6,843 nucleotides of DNA from an uncultured Oscillospiraceae bacterium (GCA_948766235.1 CAQCFX010000024.1:18686-25528); one strand, 5' to 3'; counted from the first letter of the stretch, positions 1 through 5,597 are shown. Made by a program: numbers and translations. The notes: a model not told the origin generated them from the sequence alone.

Positions 1-429
1 CCGCAGCCGCCGCTCCAGCGTGCCGCGGGTGACGGCGGAGGGAATGAGCACCCGGCTGCCGGGGGCGCGGGGGGCATAGGGCTCGGGCACGTACAGCCCC
101 CAGCCCTGGGCGGCGCAGTTGCGGGCCAGGATTTCCGCCATCCGGCCCAGGGTGTCCGAGGGCATCCCCTCAAAATCGCACACGATTCCCCGGTAGCCCC
201 GGCGGCGGCACTCCCCCAAAATCTGGCGGCAGCAGTTCACCGGGTCCCCCCCGCCCTCAAGTCCGGCGCAGCCCAGCAGCATCAGGCCGCCGCGCAGCCC
301 GTCGGGCAGGCGACGGCCCAGCAGCCGCGGCCCCGGCCCCACCCGGTAGGCCATGTGGGCGGGGGTGAGGCCGCGCAGCGCCCCCTGGGTGTCCCGCCCG
401 GCGGGCAGGGCCAGCAGCAGTTCCTTCAT
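1..429 (-). CDS. TIM-barrel-like protein, 5' part only (runs off the left edge)
   Basis: The first 143 codons are visible and open, starting at the ATG whose complement lies at 427-429. An AAGGGGG ribosome binding site stands about 8 nt upstream. I do not recognise the gene firmly. Residues 81-88 read GIVCDFEG, after a predicted helix rich in R and C, and resemble the strand-4 DxxE-type motif of GH18-like TIM barrels (a spore-germination or chitinase-like fold). LYVPEPYAP near residues 112-120 could be a following barrel strand. No signal peptide or membrane segment is visible, so it looks cytoplasmic. The GH18-like motif has only one D-x-E pair (D85, E87) in a loose context, so enzymatic activity is uncertain. 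It is divergent from the yqeG-like gene, with 97 bp between the two starts. GC is very high, like its neighbours. The coding call is strong; the function is a weak guess. Confidence 0.7.
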   Translation of the reverse strand, partial: MKELLLALPAGRDTQGALRGLTPAHMAYRVGPGPRLLGRRLPDGLRGGLMLLGCAGLEGGGDPVNCCRQILGECRRRGYRGIVCDFEGMPSDTLGRMAEILARNCAAQGWGLYVPEPYAPRAPGSRVLIPSAVTRGTLERRLR

Positions 430-441
430 GGGAGTTCCCCC

Positions 442-470
442 TTGTAGACGGCACAATTTTGTGATATAGT
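442..470 (+). promoter_or_regulatory. Predicted sigma-A promoter for the yqeG run, with an extended -10
   Basis: The -35 is TTGTAG (442-447) and the -10 is TATAGT (465-470), with a 17-nt spacer. TGA stands directly before the -10, giving an extended TGN -10. The start of transcription would fall near 477, about 50 nt before the yqeG start. The spacer carries the dyad CACAA-TT-TTGTG (452-463). The same interval must also hold the promoter of the divergent gene, for which I find only weak candidates. Confidence 0.5.
452..463. repeat. Short inverted repeat inside the divergent promoter region
   Basis: CACAA and TTGTG are perfect inverted arms separated by TT. The dyad lies between the -35 and -10 of the rightward promoter, a position typical for a repressor operator. 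It is short, so chance is possible in an AT-rich spacer. An operator role is inference only. Confidence 0.3.
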
Positions 471-526
471 CAATGCGTTCTCTTTGAATCTTATGCCCGT
501 CCGGGGCGGAATAGAAGGGGTTAAGT

Positions 527-1030
527 ATGGCGTGGTTCCGGGCTCGGTTCAAGGCCCATGACATTTACGAGATTACCGGCGAGGCCCTGGAGCGCCGGGG
601 CGTCAAGCTGCTGCTGGCGGACTTAGACAACACCTTGGTCCCCTACGGCGTGCCCCTGCCCGATGAAAGGCTGACGGCGTGGCGGGACGAGCTGCACGCC
701 CATGGGGTGACGCTGTTCATCCTGTCCAACAACCGGCACGAGAGCCGCCCCCGGATTTTTTCCGAGGGGCTGGACGTGCCCTATATCGGCCACGCGGGCA
801 AGCCGAAAACGCCCTCCTTTGTCAAGGCCATGGAGCGCGTGGGCGTGACCCGGGAGCAGACCGCCATCGTGGGCGACCAGATTTTCACCGACATTTTAGG
901 CGGCAGCCGGGCGGGGGTGTCCACCATCCTGGTGGAGCCTATCCGATTAGCGGGCAATCCGGGGCGGTATCTGCGCTATGCCGCCGAGTGGCCCTTCCGG
1001 CTGCTGTCGGGAAAGGGGGAACAGCTGTGA
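527..1030 (+). CDS. yqeG: YqeG-family HAD-IIIA phosphatase
   Basis: A 167-residue protein, the usual length for YqeG. All four haloacid dehalogenase motifs are visible: motif I DLDNTLVPY (nucleophile D32 and acid D34), motif II FILSNN (S67), the motif III lysine in GKPKTPS (K92 or K94), and motif IV IVGDQIFTD (D117, D122). These residues support Mg-dependent phosphoryl transfer through an aspartyl-phosphate. The cap is minimal, as in subclass III HADs, which fits a large or macromolecular substrate, but the substrate of bacterial YqeG is not established to my knowledge. The ATG at 527 has an AGAAGGGG site about 7 nt upstream. The stop overlaps the start of the next gene (GTGA at 1027-1030), so the two are probably translationally coupled. 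In Bacillus yqeG sits next to ribosome-assembly and NAD genes; here the neighbour is different. Confidence 0.9.
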   Translation: MAWFRARFKAHDIYEITGEALERRGVKLLLADLDNTLVPYGVPLPDERLTAWRDELHAHGVTLFILSNNRHESRPRIFSEGLDVPYIGHAGKPKTPSFVKAMERVGVTREQTAIVGDQIFTDILGGSRAGVSTILVEPIRLAGNPGRYLRYAAEWPFRLLSGKGEQL

Positions 1031-1887
1031 GCGCCAGGTTCGGCCCCGCGGGAAACGCGGAAAGCTTCCCCTATAAATCCTCGGCGGACGCGCCGAAGTG
1101 GCTGAAGGAGATTGGCCTGGACTGCTACGAGTACCAGTGCGGCAAGGGGGTCCACGTAGGGGAGGCCACCGCCCGCAAGGTGGGCGCGGCCGCGGCAGAG
1201 CACGGCATCGTCCTCTCCCTCCACGCGCCCTACTTCATCAACCTGGCCAATCCGGCCCCCGAAGCCCTGCAAAAGACCATCGGGTATATCACCGGGGCCT
1301 GCCGGGTGGCGGACTGGATGGGGGCCAGGCGGGTGGTGATTCACTCCGGGGCGCTGATGAAGCGCACCCGGCGGGAGGCCCAGGATATCGCCCTGGGCTC
1401 TTTAAAGGAGGTCATCAAGGCCTGCGACGGGGAGGGCTTTGGGCATCTCATCCTGTGCCCCGAGACCATGGGCAAAATCAATCAGCTGGGGGACTTGGAC
1501 GAGGTGCTGGAGCTATGCACCCTGGACGAGCGGCTGGTCCCCTGCGTGGACTTCGGCCACCTGTACGCCCGCTCGCTGGGCGCGGACGACGGGGCGGAGG
1601 CCATGGAGCGGATGCTGAAGCGCATGAAGCAGGTTTTAGGCCCGGACCGGGCCTCCCGCTTCCACAGCCACTTCTCCCACATCGAGTTCACCCCGGGCGG
1701 GGGCGAGAAGTGCCACCGCACCTTTGCCGACGATGGGGGCTACGGCCCGGATTGGGCGCCGCTGGCCGCCGCCGTGGCCCGCCGGGGGTGGAGCCCCACC
1801 TTCATCTGCGAGAGCGCGGGCACCCAGGCGGAGGACGCGCTGGCGATGAAGAAAATTTACCAGGGCTTTGCCGCCGCATTGGGGTGA
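1027..1887 (+). CDS. Endonuclease IV / xylose-isomerase-like TIM-barrel protein
   Basis: The GTG at 1027 is chosen because it overlaps the yqeG stop and has AAGGGGG about 8 nt upstream; the open frame further upstream lies inside yqeG. The product is 286 residues, matching AP-endonuclease family 2 (endonuclease IV about 280). Metal-ligand-like residues appear in family order: H66 (LHAPYF), H106 (VIHSG), E146 (CPETMG), D175 and H178 (VDFGHLYAR), H215 or a neighbour (FHSHFSHIEF), H230 (EKCH) and E262 (ICES). This supports a tri-metal TIM barrel that acts either on abasic-site DNA or, as in related sugar isomerases, on a small molecule. The aspartate that normally stands two residues before the seventh-region histidine (D-x-H in endonuclease IV) is K228 here, so true AP endonuclease activity is uncertain. 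Co-transcription with yqeG is likely. Confidence 0.8.
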   Translation: MSARFGPAGNAESFPYKSSADAPKWLKEIGLDCYEYQCGKGVHVGEATARKVGAAAAEHGIVLSLHAPYFINLANPAPEALQKTIGYITGACRVADWMGARRVVIHSGALMKRTRREAQDIALGSLKEVIKACDGEGFGHLILCPETMGKINQLGDLDEVLELCTLDERLVPCVDFGHLYARSLGADDGAEAMERMLKRMKQVLGPDRASRFHSHFSHIEFTPGGGEKCHRTFADDGGYGPDWAPLAAAVARRGWSPTFICESAGTQAEDALAMKKIYQGFAAALG

Positions 1888-1894
1888 ACGCGGT

Positions 1895-2074
1895 ATGATG
1901 AACCTCATTGTCGGCCTGGCCTTTGTGGCGCTGGGCGCCTTCTTCGCGCTATGGCCCCGCGCCCTTTGGTGGCTGCGCAGGGGTTGGCTAAAGAACCGAG
2001 CATCAACCGACACAGAACTGCTTTTATGCAGGATTGGGGGAGGATTTATCGCCCTGCTGGATTTACAATGTTAA
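1895..2074 (+). CDS. Small DUF6199-like membrane protein
   Basis: A 59-residue protein (58 if the second ATG at 1898 is used) starting 7 nt after the preceding stop; GGGGTGA, which includes that stop, may serve as the ribosome binding site. Residues 3-20 form a hydrophobic segment. Then comes PRALWWLRRGWLKN, an aromatic and basic stretch, and a second hydrophobic patch after RIGGGF (residues 47-55). The pattern of one helix, a short loop with a W-rich GW motif, then TE-L-RIGG is what I recall of DUF6199 proteins, small Firmicute membrane proteins of unknown role. It is probably inserted in the cytoplasmic membrane. The 3' half (after about 1985) is less GC-rich than the genes on either side. 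An earlier start at 1868 is unlikely because it lies inside the preceding gene and has no ribosome binding site. Confidence 0.6.
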   Translation: MMNLIVGLAFVALGAFFALWPRALWWLRRGWLKNRASTDTELLLCRIGGGFIALLDLQC

Positions 2075-2083
2075 ATATTTTAA
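2071..2083. repeat. AT-rich dyad before the peptidase gene
   Basis: TTAAA-TAT-TTTAA lies between the DUF6199-like stop (with which it overlaps) and the AAGGAG site of the peptidase. TACAAT at 2064-2069 resembles a -10 element, but I find no matching -35 at 16-18 nt. It may be only an AT-rich junction; a weak promoter or operator is possible. Confidence 0.25.
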
Positions 2084-2100
2084 GTAAGGAGATGTTTCCC

Positions 2101-3165
2101 ATGACCCATTTTGAAAAAATCGCCGCGCAGCTGAAAGACCGCGGCCTGGACGCCATGCTCATCACCAGCGAGCCCGGCGAGTTCTACGCCGTGGGCTTCC
2201 ACGGGGAGGGCGCGGCCCTCGTCACCCCGGACAAGACCTGGTACTACACCGACTCCCGGTACATCGAGGCCGCCCGGCAGCAGATTGCCGGGGCGGAGGT
2301 GGCGGACTGGGCCCCCGGCGGCGGCTTCCGCAAGCTCATCGCGGGGCTGGTCAAAGAGCACGGCATTGTCAAGCTGGGCTTCGAGGAGCGGTATATGTCC
2401 GTGGCCAGCCACACCGCCTGGACAAAAGAGGTGGAGGCCGAGTTCGTCCCCGCCTCCGACCTGCTCACCCAGCTGCGCCAGGTGAAGGACGCGGACGAGC
2501 TGGCCGCCATGAAGGAGGCTCAGCGCATCACCGACGAGGCCCTGCTGGAGATTCTGAACTTCATCAAGCCCGGCCTCACCGAGAGCGAGGTAGCGGCGCG
2601 GCTCACCTACATCATGGCCCGCAAGGGGGCCGAGCGCAACTCCTTCGACCCCATCGTGGCCTGCGGCCCCAACGGCTCCAAGCCCCACGCCGTCCCCGGC
2701 CCCGACGTGATTCAAAACGGCCAGTTTGTCACCATGGACTTCGGCTGCGTGGTGCACGGCTACTGCTCCGACATGACCCGCACCGTGGCGGTGGGCAAAC
2801 CCACCGAGGAGATGGAGCTGGTCTACAACACGGTGCTCAAGGCTCAGCTGGCGGGCATCGCCGTGGCGAAAGCCGGCGTTACCGGCAAGGAGGTCCACGA
2901 GGCAGGGGCCAAGGTCATTGCCGACGCGGGCTACGGCGAGTACTTCGGCCACGGCTTCGGCCACTCCCTGGGCATTGAGATCCACGAGGACCCCGGCTTC
3001 CACACCCGCAACGACAAGCCCATCCCCGCCGGGGCCCTGCTGAGCGCCGAGCCGGGCATCTACCTGCCCGGGAAGTTCGGCGTGCGCATTGAGGACGTCA
3101 TCATGCTCACCGAGGGCGGCTGCATCGACATCACCCGCTCGCCCAAGCAGTTGATTATCCTGTAA
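2101..3165 (+). CDS. M24-family Xaa-Pro peptidase (YqhT-like)
   Basis: A 354-residue cytoplasmic metallopeptidase. The N-terminal creatinase-like domain spans about residues 1-130 (VTPDKTWYYTDSRY is typical) and the pita-bread catalytic domain about 135-354. The five M24 metal ligands are visible: D213 (TMDFG), D224 (YCSDMTRT), H288 (GHGFGHSLG), E317 (SAEPGIY) and E331 (GVRIEDV), plus the catalytic-type H295 (IEIHEDP). It should remove the N-terminal residue before proline, or split Xaa-Pro dipeptides. The ATG at 2101 is chosen because AAGGAG ends 9 nt upstream; the ATG at 2092 touches that site. It precedes efp as yqhT does in Bacillus subtilis, a conserved neighbourhood. Prolidase and aminopeptidase P activity cannot be told apart here; the length favours the YqhT/PepQ-like short forms. 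Confidence 0.92.
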   Translation: MTHFEKIAAQLKDRGLDAMLITSEPGEFYAVGFHGEGAALVTPDKTWYYTDSRYIEAARQQIAGAEVADWAPGGGFRKLIAGLVKEHGIVKLGFEERYMSVASHTAWTKEVEAEFVPASDLLTQLRQVKDADELAAMKEAQRITDEALLEILNFIKPGLTESEVAARLTYIMARKGAERNSFDPIVACGPNGSKPHAVPGPDVIQNGQFVTMDFGCVVHGYCSDMTRTVAVGKPTEEMELVYNTVLKAQLAGIAVAKAGVTGKEVHEAGAKVIADAGYGEYFGHGFGHSLGIEIHEDPGFHTRNDKPIPAGALLSAEPGIYLPGKFGVRIEDVIMLTEGGCIDITRSPKQLIIL

Positions 3166-3191
3166 GAAGCGCGGAGCGTGACAAAACCCCC

Positions 3192-3220
3192 TTGCAATCA
3201 GACCGCGCATAGGGTATAAT
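3192..3220 (+). promoter_or_regulatory. Strong sigma-A promoter for efp
   Basis: TTGCAA (3192-3197) and a perfect TATAAT (3215-3220) are separated by exactly 17 nt. It sits in the 109-bp gap after the peptidase stop. Transcription should begin near 3227, giving a leader of about 48 nt that ends in GGAGG (3261-3265), 9 nt before the efp start. EF-P can therefore be made independently of the upstream genes. Confidence 0.8.
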
Positions 3221-3274
3221 ATAGTGATTTCATTCTTTGAGCTTAAAAACTAACGATATTGGAGGACGAGACCA

Positions 3275-3844
3275 ATGGCAATGATCACAGCAGGCGATTT
3301 CCGCAACGGCGTGACCTTTGAGATGGAGGGCAAGGTCATGCAGGTGGTGGAGTTCCAGCACGTCAAGCCCGGCAAGGGCGCGGCGTTCGTGCGCACCAAG
3401 ATGAAGAACGTCATCACCGGCGCCGTCACCGAGACCTCTTTCAACCCCACCGCCAAGTTCGAGCAGGCCTTCGTGGACCGCAAGGATATGGAGTACAGCT
3501 ACAACGACGGCGACCTGTACTACTTCATGGACATGGAGACCTATGAGATGCTGCCCGTGAACAAGAGCGTGCTGGGCGACAACTTCAAGTTCGTCATGGA
3601 GAACATGACCTGCAAGGTCATGTCCTACAAGGGCAGCGTGTTCGGCGTGGAGCCCCCCAACTTCGTGGAGCTGGTGGTCACCGAGTCCGACCCCGGCGTG
3701 AAGGGCGACACCGCCACCAACGTCACCAAGCCCGCCACCCTGGAGACCGGCGCGGAGATCAAGGTGCCGCTGTTCATCAATCCCGGCGACAAAATCCGCA
3801 TCGACACCCGCACCGGGGAGTACCTGGAGCGGTGCAAGGGTTAA
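3275..3844 (+). CDS. efp: Elongation factor P
   Basis: A 189-residue protein, close to the usual 185-190. It has the three OB/KOW-like domains of EF-P: a KOW-like domain I (about 1-65), an OB domain II (about 66-130) and an OB domain III ending in the family signature GDKIRIDTRTGEYLER (about 170-186). EF-P binds between the P and E sites of the ribosome and relieves stalling on consecutive prolines. The modification loop reads HVKPGKGAAF with K34 at the tip, the lysine form (modified by beta-lysylation in E. coli, by 5-aminopentanol in Bacillus) rather than the arginine form. No modification enzyme is encoded in this window. The ATG at 3275 is preferred to 3281 because GGAGG is 9 nt away. It has its own strong promoter, and the next gene starts 5 nt after its stop. 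Confidence 0.97.
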   Translation: MAMITAGDFRNGVTFEMEGKVMQVVEFQHVKPGKGAAFVRTKMKNVITGAVTETSFNPTAKFEQAFVDRKDMEYSYNDGDLYYFMDMETYEMLPVNKSVLGDNFKFVMENMTCKVMSYKGSVFGVEPPNFVELVVTESDPGVKGDTATNVTKPATLETGAEIKVPLFINPGDKIRIDTRTGEYLERCKG

Positions 3845-3849
3845 CTGCC

Positions 3850-4275
3850 ATGACCATTTCTGAAAAGGTAGCCTATATCCAGGGCCTGTACGACGGCCTG
3901 GGGCTGGACGCTTCAACGTCCGGCGAGGCCCGCATCCTGTCCGAGATGCTGGACGTGCTCAAGGAAGTGGGCCAGCAGCTGGACGGCATGGACGCCGCCA
4001 TGGACCAGTTCGACGAGGAGCTGGACGCCCTGGGGGACAGCGTGGCCGACCTGGAGGACGCGGTGTTTGACGACGAGGACGAGCAGGACGAGGCGTTCGG
4101 GGACTTTGACGACCTGGACGAGGATTTCTTCGAGATTCCCTGCCCTACCTGCGGGGAGGACCTGGTGGTGGACGACGAGGCCCTGGCCGCCGGCGTGGTG
4201 GACTGCCCCGCCTGCGGCGGCAAGTTCGCTCTGTCCTTTGAGGACGACGGGGACGGATCCGAAGACGACGAATAA
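3850..4275 (+). CDS. CD1247-like acidic protein with a C-terminal zinc ribbon
   Basis: A 141-residue protein. Residues 1-45 (TISEKVAYIQGLYDGL and on) match what I recall of the clostridial CD1247 N-terminal domain, a helical region. Residues 45-95 form a very acidic helical stretch, possibly a coiled coil, with many DE pairs. A zinc ribbon follows with CPTC (C98, C101) and CPAC (C119, C122), then an acidic tail. It is probably cytoplasmic and may bind nucleic acid, ribosome or protein partners, but the function is unknown. The start is the ATG at 3850, with AAGGG about 9 nt upstream and inside the end of efp; a GTG at 3832 is in frame but inside efp and lacks a site. It is co-transcribed with efp and ended by the hairpin at 4285. 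Confidence 0.82.
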   Translation: MTISEKVAYIQGLYDGLGLDASTSGEARILSEMLDVLKEVGQQLDGMDAAMDQFDEELDALGDSVADLEDAVFDDEDEQDEAFGDFDDLDEDFFEIPCPTCGEDLVVDDEALAAGVVDCPACGGKFALSFEDDGDGSEDDE

Positions 4276-4284
4276 GCAAAGCAA

Positions 4285-4308
4285 GGCCCCCCGCGAGAGC
4301 GGGGGGCC
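4285..4308 (+). terminator. GC-rich terminator hairpin after the efp unit
   Basis: A perfect 10-bp stem, GGCCCCCCGC with GCGGGGGGCC, closes a GAGA loop. The following tract is weak in U directly (CTTATCT). A second small dyad (TTATCT-GT-AGATAA, 4310-4323) is followed by ATTTTTC. Termination may use the pair together. It lies 10 nt after the CD1247-like stop. Confidence 0.75.
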
Positions 4309-4309
4309 C

Positions 4310-4329
4310 TTATCTGTAGATAAATTTTT
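4310..4329. repeat. AT-rich dyad with T run, downstream of the hairpin
   Basis: TTATCT and AGATAA form inverted arms around GT, followed by TTTTT. The loop must open to at least 4 nt in RNA. It could extend the terminator, or be an operator near the start of the next gene's control region. Confidence 0.35.
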
Positions 4330-4333
4330 CTAA

Positions 4334-4362
4334 TTGACAGATTATTTCTATTATGATACCCT
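4334..4362 (+). promoter_or_regulatory. Possible promoter for the small secreted protein gene
   Basis: A perfect TTGACA lies at 4334-4339. At a 17-nt spacing the -10 would be TACCCT (4357-4362), which is poor. The better-looking TATGAT (4352-4357) is only 12 nt away. The position, just after the terminator and before the gene, favours a promoter, but the -10 is unclear. Confidence 0.35.
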
Positions 4363-4405
4363 GTTTTTGTAAGAATTGCCCAACACAAGAAAGGGGGCTC
4401 TGCTC

Positions 4406-4792
4406 ATGTCGAAGCGCCTTATCTGCGGCGCAATATTCATACTGCTTCTGCTCCTGCTCATGGTCTACGCAAAGCCCTCGGATGAGGATGAGGTTGTGGC
4501 AAACTCAGCGCCGTCGGTGGTTATGCTTGAGGGCAAATTCTATGTAAACTACGGCGATGCTTTGCCCTCATCCGTCAAAGTCAGCGAGTCTCAGATCCTG
4601 GGGCGCATTTCTTCCGTGATCCCGCCTGAAAACCGAACGCGAATGCCCAGCAAGGATCAAGAGGCCAACTTCCCCGCAGGCCAGGACGCGCCCTACGCCC
4701 GCTGTCCTCTGGAGGAGTATCCCGACGGCTTTGTGGTGTTTTTCACCCACCAGTGGTATATTTTTCTCCCGCTGGAGGAGCTGTATACTTAA
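4406..4792 (+). CDS. Small secreted or membrane-anchored protein of unknown function
   Basis: A 128-residue protein that I do not recognise. Residues 1-22 (basic MSKR, then a run of I and L, then MVYAKP) form a signal peptide or N-terminal anchor; there is no lipobox cysteine. The rest, about 105 residues, is predicted extracellular, with one cysteine (C100) and likely beta strands (GKFYVNYG, FVVFFTHQWYIFLP). It looks like a small single-domain surface protein. The ATG at 4406 has AAGGGGG 8 nt upstream; an upstream in-frame TTG at 4376 would place a polar tail before the signal and is rejected. The gene stands alone between two terminators, has lower GC and less biased codons than its neighbours, and may be a lineage-specific insertion between efp and the convergent RNHCP gene. 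Confidence 0.7.
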   Translation: MSKRLICGAIFILLLLLLMVYAKPSDEDEVVANSAPSVVMLEGKFYVNYGDALPSSVKVSESQILGRISSVIPPENRTRMPSKDQEANFPAGQDAPYARCPLEEYPDGFVVFFTHQWYIFLPLEELYT

Positions 4793-4803
4793 GCCGATAT
4801 AAC

Positions 4804-4838
4804 AAAGGCCCCCCCGGCTCTCGCCGGGGGGCCTTTTT
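4804..4838. terminator. Bidirectional terminator between convergent genes
   Basis: AAAGGCCCCCC(C)GGC pairs with GCCGGGGGGCCTTT around a TCTC loop, with one bulged C. On the plus strand it ends in T5, closing the small secreted protein gene, whose stop is 11 nt upstream. On the minus strand the same stem ends in TTTG and lies just after the RNHCP stop, so it probably serves both. Confidence 0.85.
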
Positions 4839-4847
4839 GCGCCGCCG

Positions 4848-5276
4848 TTAAAGGTCGAGCGCGCCGTCGCCCGCCATCAGCCGGGTCATCTCCTCAATCC
4901 GCTCCAGGGGGAAGGGAGGCAGGCACAGCGGCTTCATGGCGATGGACATCAGCTTCATGGGGTTGTCGTCCGCCGCCACCCGGTTGGAGCTGAGGGCGCC
5001 GCAGCGGGCGCAGCGGTGAATCACCGCCCACTCCCCCCTGCCCCGAATCCACACGGAGATGGGCTCCATCTGTCCGCCGCAGTCCGCCGCCCGGTCCCCC
5101 GGCTCTATGTCCAGGTGCAGGCTGGTCAGACAGTTGGGGCAGTGGTTGCGGTGGTCGGTGCCCGCGCCGGCGGATACCACCAGCCGGCCGCATTTTTTAC
5201 AGGTAAAGCTGTGGGTGCAGGGGTGGTTTTTGTAATAGTTTGGTTCAAATTGCTTGCGTTTATTTTCGCGGTTCAT
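4848..5276 (-). CDS. RNHCP-domain zinc-binding protein
   Basis: A 142-residue protein. The family name motif RNHCP is present (R43 to P47), with the surrounding pattern FTCKKCG (C26, C29), CPNC (C46, C49), PGDR (59-62), CGG (C66) and HRCARCG (C89, C92), then NRVAADDN (98-105). The cysteine pairs suggest two zinc ribbons. RNHCP is a small family of unknown function, found widely in bacteria and plausibly a nucleic-acid or metal binder. The start is the ATG complementary to 5274-5276, preceded by AAGGAG at about 10 nt. A frame extending to 5513 is open but has no ribosome binding site, overlaps the terminator hairpin at 5342-5369, and its sequence looks like translated RNA structure. No clear promoter lies between that hairpin and the gene, so readthrough from upstream is possible. 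Confidence 0.85.
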   Translation of the reverse strand: MNRENKRKQFEPNYYKNHPCTHSFTCKKCGRLVVSAGAGTDHRNHCPNCLTSLHLDIEPGDRAADCGGQMEPISVWIRGRGEWAVIHRCARCGALSSNRVAADDNPMKLMSIAMKPLCLPPFPLERIEEMTRLMAGDGALDL

Positions 5277-5335
5277 CGTTTGATTTCTCCTTGCACAAAT
5301 GGAAATTAGGAATTGATAAAACAGTGCAGGACAAC

Positions 5336-5369
5336 AAAAAAGACGACCCACTCTGAAGGATGGGTCGTC
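5336..5369 (-). terminator. Intrinsic terminator of the predicted small RNA, upstream of RNHCP
   Basis: On the minus strand GACGACCCA pairs perfectly with TGGGTCGTC (9 bp, arms at 5361-5369 and 5342-5350) around a 10-nt loop. Six Us follow at once (5341-5336). On the plus strand no U tract follows, so the direction is leftward. It ends transcripts coming from the promoter at 5598-5626 and from the deacetylase gene, about 60 nt before the RNHCP start. Confidence 0.88.
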
Positions 5370-5591
5370 GAAATGACACGCCGGGCCTGATTTTGCAGGG
5401 GAAATCCCCCTATCCGCGAAAACGCACGAGAATAGGCCGCCCCCTTGGACGGTCCAGGGAGAGCGGGCGGTTTGTACGGCGGTCTGCAAAATAAGCACGA
5501 CAAAAAACTCCATCTTTTCAGATGAACGCGAATTTCGTTGTCCTGTTATTTGCAGATGTCCGACACAAACTTCCCTCCCCGTCTTTAAACT
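5336..5591 (-). ncRNA. Predicted structured non-coding RNA or long regulatory leader
   Basis: About 255 nt bounded by a near-consensus promoter (start expected near 5591) and an intrinsic terminator. No frame has a ribosome binding site. Structure I can trace by eye on the minus strand: (a) a long irregular helix made of GUUUGUGU (5570-5563) with GUACAAAC (5477-5470), CGG (5562-5560) with CCG (5482-5480), and UCUGCAAAUAA (5556-5546) with UUAUUUUGCAGA (5494-5483); (b) inside it a CAUCU-GAAA-AGAUG hairpin with a GAAA loop; (c) a CCCUGGA-CCG-UCCAAGGG hairpin (5459-5442); (d) CCUAU with AUAGG around an inner UGCG-UUUU-CGCG; (e) GGGG-AUUU-CCCC (5409-5398). I could not match it to tmRNA, RNase P, SRP RNA, a T-box or common riboswitches by motif. 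A 6S-like RNA or an RNHCP leader are both possible. Confidence 0.6.
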
Positions 5592-5597
5592 AAGGGC

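Noticed and set aside
679..1026. Upstream extension of the endonuclease IV-like frame inside yqeG
   Set aside because: It overlaps yqeG almost completely in another frame and has no family similarity; the GTG at 1027 has a proper ribosome binding site.
2080..3210. 376-codon open frame on the minus strand opposite the peptidase
   Set aside because: It is a GC-codon-bias shadow: low-complexity G, A, V, L, H and D content, no ribosome binding site, and it lies fully opposite a gene with all catalytic residues intact.
3230..3916. 228-codon open frame on the minus strand opposite efp
   Set aside because: Shadow of efp; composition dominated by H, L, V, G and D, as expected for antisense of GC-rich codons.
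5277..5513. N-terminal extension of the RNHCP gene to an ATG at 5513
   Set aside because: No ribosome binding site, it runs through a perfect terminator hairpin and its U tract, and the extra 79 residues look like translated RNA structure; the ATG at 5276 has AAGGAG.
5336..5591. tmRNA, RNase P RNA, SRP RNA or T-box identity for the non-coding stretch
   Set aside because: I looked for the tag-peptide and CCA end, the conserved RNase P cores, the SRP GGAAG-type loop and the T-box GGUGGNACC sequence, and found none.
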